The notes beneath the pieces were generated by a model, which was not told the DNA's origin, did not search any database, and saw only the letters and a list, made by a program, of their open reading frames with translations. Shown here one piece after another: positions 19,538-22,667 of a DNA stretch of 22,667 bases (positions within the stretch are counted from its first letter, which is position 1; each line of letters opens with the position of its first letter). The position numbers and the translations under genes were made by a program. The DNA comes from a virus, in IMG/VR virus record IMGVR_UViG_3300017714_002504, positions 1-22,667 of that record. One strand, 5' to 3'.

Positions 19538-19909
19538 ATGTTTAAATCTGTATTCGCAGCAACTGCTGCTCTTTCCGTTTCTGCTGGTGCTGCTTTCGCA
19601 GGCCCCTACGTCAATGTAGAAACCAATGCTGGCTGGACTGGTTCTGACTACAATGGAACCGCCACGGATCTTCACCTGGGCTATGAAGGCGCACTCGGTG
19701 AGTCTGCCTCATACTACGTCCAGGGTGGCGCTACTGTAGTCTCTCCTGACGGTGGCGAAAGCGACACCGTTCCTTCTGGTAAGGCAGGTCTGGGTCTTGC
19801 ACTAACCGATAGTCTTGGTGCATACGGTGAAGTCTCCTTCGTTGGCAGTGGTGACAGCGATATCGATCGTGGATACGGTGGTAAGTTGGGCGTCAAGTAC
19901 AGCTTCTGA
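19538..19909 (+). CDS. Secreted porin-like beta-barrel protein
   Basis: 123 residues with a classic signal peptide (MFKSVFAATAALSVSAGAAF, cleavage after Ala21) and a mature part of alternating polar/hydrophobic residues and aromatic-Gly turns: YVNVETNAGW, ATDLHLGYEGA, SYYVQGGATVV, GLGLALTDSLGAYGEVSFVG, YGGKLGVKYSF. The final Phe is the C-terminal signature of outer-membrane beta-barrels. At about six strands it would be a minimal barrel or a subunit. GC content and codon choice (GCT, GGT, CTC, GTC) look richer than in its AT-rich neighbours. It may remodel the host outer membrane or form a virion surface; sequence cannot decide. Confidence 0.7.
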   Translation: MFKSVFAATAALSVSAGAAFAGPYVNVETNAGWTGSDYNGTATDLHLGYEGALGESASYYVQGGATVVSPDGGESDTVPSGKAGLGLALTDSLGAYGEVSFVGSGDSDIDRGYGGKLGVKYSF

Positions 19910-19918
19910 TCGTTCATA

Positions 19919-19947
19919 TAGACACATAGACATCTAGATGTTATACT
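19919..19947 (+). promoter_or_regulatory. Candidate promoter with palindromic spacer, starting inside the terminator
   Basis: TAGACA at 19919-19924, 17-bp spacer, TATACT at 19942-19947. Start of transcription would fall near 19954, inside the terminator hairpin, so the transcript would contain only its right arm and read on into the gene at 19974. Confidence 0.5.
19930..19941. repeat. Perfect 12-bp palindrome in the promoter spacer (possible operator)
   Basis: ACATCTAGATGT is its own reverse complement and lies exactly between the candidate -35 and -10. The position suits binding by a dimeric repressor that blocks polymerase. No partner protein can be named. Confidence 0.5.
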
Positions 19948-19973
19948 GGGGTGCGACGGCATCCCTTTTTTTT
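19948..19973 (+). terminator. Rho-independent terminator after the porin-like gene
   Basis: 7-bp stem GGGGTGC/GCATCCC (19948-19954 with 19959-19965) with loop GACG and a run of eight T residues (19966-19973). The next ATG follows the T run directly. Confidence 0.88.
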
Positions 19974-20183
19974 ATGAAAGATTATTTTCTAAAGATCGTC
20001 ACTCATCCAGCAGTCCATTATAATCTGATTACTATTGGAATACTGATTACAATAGGAGCATTACATAACCATGCTCACTACACAATGAATATGGATGCAG
20101 ATGCTTATGTGAGACAGTGGTGTAGATCATCAGCAGAAAACAAAAAGACCTGTATCCGTTATGGCGGACCCATGGACTACTAA
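19974..20183 (+). CDS. Small membrane protein (69 aa) starting at the terminator's edge
   Basis: 69 residues from the ATG at 19974, the base after the terminator T run; the frame is open to 19938, but the earlier ATG lies in the terminator. One span (NLITIGILITIGALHN, about 19-34) is followed by a His/Met-rich HNHAHYTMNMD stretch and a soluble tail with two cysteines (WCRSSAENKKTC). The His/Met run could bind metal. It lacks a Shine-Dalgarno sequence; its expression probably depends on the promoter inside the terminator. TAATG junction with the next gene. Confidence 0.6.
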   Translation: MKDYFLKIVTHPAVHYNLITIGILITIGALHNHAHYTMNMDADAYVRQWCRSSAENKKTCIRYGGPMDY

Positions 20184-20353
20184 TGAAAAAGAAAGAAATT
20201 CTGGATCAAGTCAAATTGCTCAAACATCGAATTGATAGCCTGGAATCAGACTATTTTAAAATGTTGGTGAAGTATGCTAAATTAGAATCTGAATTAGAAA
20301 TCTTAAAACAAGAGAAGGATTACTTGATTCCGCACGATGGTGATATATACTAA
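20183..20353 (+). CDS. Short coiled-coil protein (56 aa)
   Basis: 56 residues, 1-nt overlap with the preceding gene. KKKEILDQVKLLKHRIDSLE followed by YFKMLVKYAKLESELEILKQ shows heptads with Leu/Ile/Val at a and d positions for about six turns, so a parallel coiled coil is likely. The end (DYLIPHDGDIY) is non-helical. Probably an oligomerising small protein; partner unknown. Confidence 0.65.
   Translation: MKKKEILDQVKLLKHRIDSLESDYFKMLVKYAKLESELEILKQEKDYLIPHDGDIY
20324..20351 (+). promoter_or_regulatory. Possible weak promoter before the 97-aa gene
   Basis: TTGATT at 20324-20329, 16-bp spacer, TATACT at 20346-20351, within the end of the coiled-coil gene. Spacing and -35 differ from the strong promoters in this window. 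Confidence 0.28.
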
Positions 20354-20372
20354 CAAGGTATGATTCTTTATT

Positions 20373-20666
20373 ATGTCAGAATTCCCAAAAGATTGGAGAT
20401 ATGCTGATGATAGGATGCAAATGAGAGCAGCAGTCTTTCGTGCTCTTAGTCATCACCTAGAAGAACATTGTCGATCAGTTTATGAATTTTGTCATGACTG
20501 GGTAAGTCAAGGCAATCAAAATACAAACAACATTGAATTTTATTTTCAAAATTATTTGAAGGAGACAAAACGTGAACAAATTTATCAACTTGAAAAGTGT
20601 CTTGAACTCAATCCTAATTGGTACTTGCCTATTAGGGACGAGCCCGAGTCTGGCAAACCCTCTTAA
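20373..20666 (+). CDS. Hypothetical helical protein (97 aa)
   Basis: 97 residues. MSEFPKDWRYADDRMQMRAA, then VFRALSHHLEEHCRSVYEFC and YLKETKREQIYQLEKCLELN: mostly helix, three cysteines, no signal peptide. Its last 95 nt also encode the signal peptide of the following metallopeptidase in another frame. Either frame could be the younger one. The unknown family and clear ATG suggest a real but unnamed phage protein. Confidence 0.6.
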   Translation: MSEFPKDWRYADDRMQMRAAVFRALSHHLEEHCRSVYEFCHDWVSQGNQNTNNIEFYFQNYLKETKREQIYQLEKCLELNPNWYLPIRDEPESGKPS

Positions 20667-21267
20667 AGATGACGAGTATTACTCTAACCATTCAATGGGA
20701 TGTATGTTACTCGGTGAATGTACTGAAGGTGTAGAGAAAATCTATTCTATGTTGGATGTATCATCACAATATCCCAATCCAGAAAAGTTTACTGGAGTGA
20801 CAGGTGAGTTTCATAATATGTTGCACTCACTTGATCTAATTGGTGTGAATGTATTCCTTGCTGATGAAAAGTATTTTCCAGTAGGACATCGTGGTGTCTA
20901 TCATACTGTGAGTAATAACTTCTTCTTGAACAAAAGATTTATGAGTCGTCCTGGTGTATTGATGAGTGTCATGCGTCATGAAGGATGGCACGCTGCTCAG
21001 GATTGCATGGCAGGTACGATTGATAATAGTATGATTGCTATCATTAAACCCACAGATCAAGTGCCAATGTTATGGAGTGAAATGGTGGAGCGTACCTATC
21101 CTGAGTCAGCATGGCCCTGGGAAAAGGAAGCAACATGGGCAGGTAAGACTGAAAACATGACTATGAATGCTCTTGCAGCATGTGCTGGTGGTAATATGTG
21201 GGAAGTTTATGACCCAACACCACTGACCCGTAAGTATCTGATAGATTATGGATACATTAAAGAGTAA
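20572..21267 (+). CDS. Secreted zinc-metallopeptidase-like protein (HEGWH)
   Basis: 231 residues from a GTG at 20572 with a GAAGGAG ribosome-binding site 8 nt upstream. Signal peptide 1-28 (basic start, LNSILIGTCLLGTSPSLA, cleavage after Ala28). The zinc motif is SVMRHEGWHAAQDC (His136, Glu137, His140), and WPWEKEATWAG (Glu184/Glu186) could give the third, gluzincin-type ligand. Cysteines 44, 50 and 145 fit an extracytoplasmic protein. It might process envelope or virion proteins, or act in lysis. The substrate and true activity are not shown. The 95-nt overlap with the preceding gene is unusually long. Confidence 0.72.
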   Translation: MNKFINLKSVLNSILIGTCLLGTSPSLANPLKDDEYYSNHSMGCMLLGECTEGVEKIYSMLDVSSQYPNPEKFTGVTGEFHNMLHSLDLIGVNVFLADEKYFPVGHRGVYHTVSNNFFLNKRFMSRPGVLMSVMRHEGWHAAQDCMAGTIDNSMIAIIKPTDQVPMLWSEMVERTYPESAWPWEKEATWAGKTENMTMNALAACAGGNMWEVYDPTPLTRKYLIDYGYIKE

Positions 21268-21274
21268 CCTATAA

Positions 21275-21282
21275 AATAAATA
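21275..21282 (+). promoter_or_regulatory. T4-type late promoter box
   Basis: AATAAATA at 21275-21282 is an exact NATAAATA, the late box reported for T4-like cyanophages. It lies 21 nt before the ATG at 21304, in the short gap after the metallopeptidase gene. Confidence 0.6.
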
Positions 21283-21303
21283 GAGCTGCCTTACTCTTAA
21301 TTC

Positions 21304-21600
21304 ATGGAATCAACTCCTAAGAAGAAAGAGGAAACCAAAAAGGAAAATAAATTTGAGTGGGCGGACGAGGGTGTATCAACTCTCGTCCGCGTTGTTATTC
21401 TTGGATGGTCAGCAGCAATTCTGACTCTTAACTATGTAACTGTTCCTGGTGTTCCTCAGAAAAATATCGACCCTACTTTTATTGCCAGCGTCTTTACTGG
21501 GACGTTAGCTACTTTTGGAGTCATGCCTTCTAAGAAAAAGAAGGATGACGAAGTTAAACAAGCACCTACATTGGAGAAAAAAGATGCAAAAATTGATTAA
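21304..21600 (+). CDS. Two-span membrane protein, holin-like topology (98 aa)
   Basis: 98 residues: a charged N-terminus (1-21, KKKEETKKENK), span 1 at about 25-45 (TLVRVVILGWSAAILTLNYV), an extracytoplasmic Pro/Lys loop, span 2 at about 57-75 (PTFIASVFTGTLATFGVM) and a very basic-then-mixed tail (KKKKDDEVKQ). Two spans with charged ends fit class II holins, and a late promoter upstream fits timing, but holins have no conserved sequence, so this is topology only. It overlaps the next gene by 17 nt. Confidence 0.55.
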   Translation: MESTPKKKEETKKENKFEWADEGVSTLVRVVILGWSAAILTLNYVTVPGVPQKNIDPTFIASVFTGTLATFGVMPSKKKKDDEVKQAPTLEKKDAKID

Positions 21601-21862
21601 CGGAATCGCACTACTATCAGGATTGACTTGTGCAAGTCTCATTGGTGGGGGTGTCTATGTTTACATGCAGAAAGATGCTCTCCTAGAGAGTGCTAAAGAA
21701 GCAGCAACTAAAGCAGCAACAGAAGCAGTAACTAGTGCTCTTCCTGGTATGCTAGATGGACTTATGCCAGAACTTCCTGGTATGACTGGTGGTGCTATTC
21801 CTGCTGCTCCTAGCGTTGGTGGTGGAACTCCTGCTATAACTGGTCCTGCCTTACCTTTCTGA
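21584..21862 (+). CDS. Membrane-anchored Ala/Gly/Pro-rich protein (92 aa)
   Basis: 92 residues from the ATG at 21584; the frame is open upstream, but this ATG fits the overlap and leads straight into the anchor. Residues 5-27 form one span (INGIALLSGLTCASLIGGGV), residues 29-50 an Ala-rich amphipathic helix (KDALLESAKEAATKAATEAV), and the C-terminal half is Pro/Gly-rich (LPGMLDGLMPELPGMTGG, then PAAPSVGGGTPAITG). Cys16 in TCASL might be lipidated. Gene order (two-span protein, then anchored Pro-rich protein) resembles holin/spanin pairs only in outline. Confidence 0.6.
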   Translation: MQKLINGIALLSGLTCASLIGGGVYVYMQKDALLESAKEAATKAATEAVTSALPGMLDGLMPELPGMTGGAIPAAPSVGGGTPAITGPALPF

Positions 21863-21907
21863 GAATTTGCTGAGACCTGTTAAATAGGTACAGCTATTAT
21901 ACTTATC

Positions 21908-22021
21908 ATGGCACAATCGACATATAAGAAACGCCAAAAGAAAGAGGCGACTGAAACATTTTTCCTGTATGTATTTTTTCATTCTATTTGGACAGGAATT
22001 TTTAATTTATTTGAGGACTAA
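21908..22021 (+). CDS. Small single-span peptide (37 aa)
   Basis: ATG at 21908 to TAA at 22019-22021, 37 residues: MAQSTYKKRQKKEATETFFL followed by YVFFHSIWTGIFNLFED. Basic N-terminus, one aromatic hydrophobic segment (18-33), acidic end. A TATACT-like -10 (21898-21903) sits just upstream but has no -35. The TAATG junction with the next gene supports translation. Function unknown. Confidence 0.55.
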   Translation: MAQSTYKKRQKKEATETFFLYVFFHSIWTGIFNLFED

Positions 22022-22667
22022 TGCCTGAGATACCTATTATTACAGGTAGGGACATTAGTATTAAAGGTATTAATATTAATACTATATCTACCTATGACTT
22101 TAATAATCCTTCAACATCCGTACCACTAGCAGCTCCAGTAGTAGTAAACATTGGTGTGCCTGTGGTTAACATTCCAGGATGTGTTGAGGCGACTGAAACT
22201 AATACTGCTAAAAATAATCAATTACGAACGGATGATCCTAATGGTGTGGTTACAATTTGCGATTCTGGTGTTCCCAGTTTTAATCCTATTTCTTTTGAAC
22301 CAAACCAGATGATTATGTCGGGTCCACCTCAGGTGAACTCCCAAAAACCAGATGAACCAAAACCTCCAGAAGCAAAAACAGATACACCACCTCCACCTCC
22401 ACCACCTACTGCCAAAATAGAATGTCCTACCAAGGTTCAGGTAGCACAAGAACCTGTAGGAACATTAGTAGAAGGATTTAGAAAGGAAGTTGTTGGTTAT
22501 AAACTCATTGATAAGACATGTGTTCAGATAACAGAACCAGTTTCTCTACCTACACAAATTGTTGCTGGTCTACCTAGTGGTGGACAGGTAATGCAGGTAG
22601 GTGGTATTGCTGTCATCGCTACATCATCAGCACTACTAGCAAAACCGCTGGCAGACATACTATTGAA
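22021..22667 (+). CDS. Pro-rich, probably structural protein (3' truncated by window edge)
   Basis: Open from the ATG at 22021 to the window end, 215 codons visible. A beta-rich N-terminus (IPIITGRDISIKGININTIS, VPLAAPVVVNIGVPVVNIPG), then a Pro-rich linker with seven consecutive prolines (KTDTPPPPPPPTAKIECP) and a second beta-rich block (VGTLVEGFRKEVVGYKL, LPTQIVAGLPSGGQVMQVGG) that leads into a hydrophobic stretch (IAVIATSSALLAKPLADI). Composition fits a fibrous virion protein, and the block is late-promoter linked. No family is named with confidence. Confidence 0.7.
   Translation, partial: MPEIPIITGRDISIKGININTISTYDFNNPSTSVPLAAPVVVNIGVPVVNIPGCVEATETNTAKNNQLRTDDPNGVVTICDSGVPSFNPISFEPNQMIMSGPPQVNSQKPDEPKPPEAKTDTPPPPPPPTAKIECPTKVQVAQEPVGTLVEGFRKEVVGYKLIDKTCVQITEPVSLPTQIVAGLPSGGQVMQVGGIAVIATSSALLAKPLADILL

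Noticed and set aside
19906-19965. Glutamine riboswitch (glnA / downstream-peptide type), known from cyanophages
   Set aside because: CGTTCA at 19911 resembles part of the core, but the conserved GGAAGTAGG-type box and folding partner are missing.

Overview
This window looks like part of the genome of a T4-like marine cyanophage (a myovirus of Synechococcus or Prochlorococcus). All genes are on the + strand. They are short, AT-rich and overlap by ATGA or TGATG junctions. The evidence for a cyanophage is two high-light-inducible (Hli) chlorophyll-binding proteins, a plant-type 2Fe-2S ferredoxin, a small tRNA cluster (Arg-UCU, Asn-GUU, Gly-UCC), a SegE-like GIY-YIG endonuclease, several 2-oxoglutarate/Fe(II) oxygenases and a long glycan-biosynthesis island. 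No gap between genes exceeds 300 bases; the longest (19343-19537) holds a structured leader.

Layout. 1-701 is the 3' end of an Ala/Lys/Pro-rich protein. 702-2199 holds a small acidic protein, the GIY-YIG endonuclease, a secreted phage-type lysozyme and a small protein whose stop codon lies inside the first tRNA. 2190-2465 is the tRNA cluster. 2481-6578 carries three 2OG-Fe(II) oxygenase-like proteins among small conserved-looking hypotheticals, two with Cys clusters. 6576-6664 is a dense regulatory patch: a pseudoknot at the stop codon of the upstream gene, a possible antiterminator, a terminator, and a sigma70 promoter whose -35 sits in the terminator loop.

6691-17938 is an 11-kb run of 16 genes for sugar-nucleotide and glycan synthesis: a GDP-mannose 3,5-epimerase, a GT10 and two GT11 fucosyltransferase-family enzymes, two methyltransferases, a tandem pair of heptosyltransferase-like proteins, a heptose-phosphate nucleotidyltransferase and kinase encoded as separate overlapping genes, further glycosyltransferases (GT-B type, GT-A/STELLO-like, galactosyltransferase-C type, GT25), a HAD phosphatase and a cupin. 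Together they suggest a phage-encoded glycan containing heptose and a GDP-L-hexose-derived sugar. It may be placed on the virion or on the host envelope; the sequence does not say which.

17935-19909 is the photosynthesis and stress block: Hli, two small membrane proteins, ferredoxin, small hypotheticals, a second Hli, then a porin-like secreted protein behind a 150-nt leader with four successive hairpins. 19910-22667 holds a promoter/palindrome/terminator composite, small membrane and coiled-coil proteins, a secreted HEGWH metallopeptidase, two membrane-anchored proteins behind a T4-like late promoter, and a Pro-rich, probably structural protein that runs off the right edge.

Regulation. Seven sites match the host sigma70 consensus (TTGACA/TATAAT or one to two mismatches overall), all with exactly 17-bp spacers. 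They are placed economically: in terminator loops, over stop codons, or inside the preceding gene. This suggests blocks that can be transcribed early by the host polymerase.
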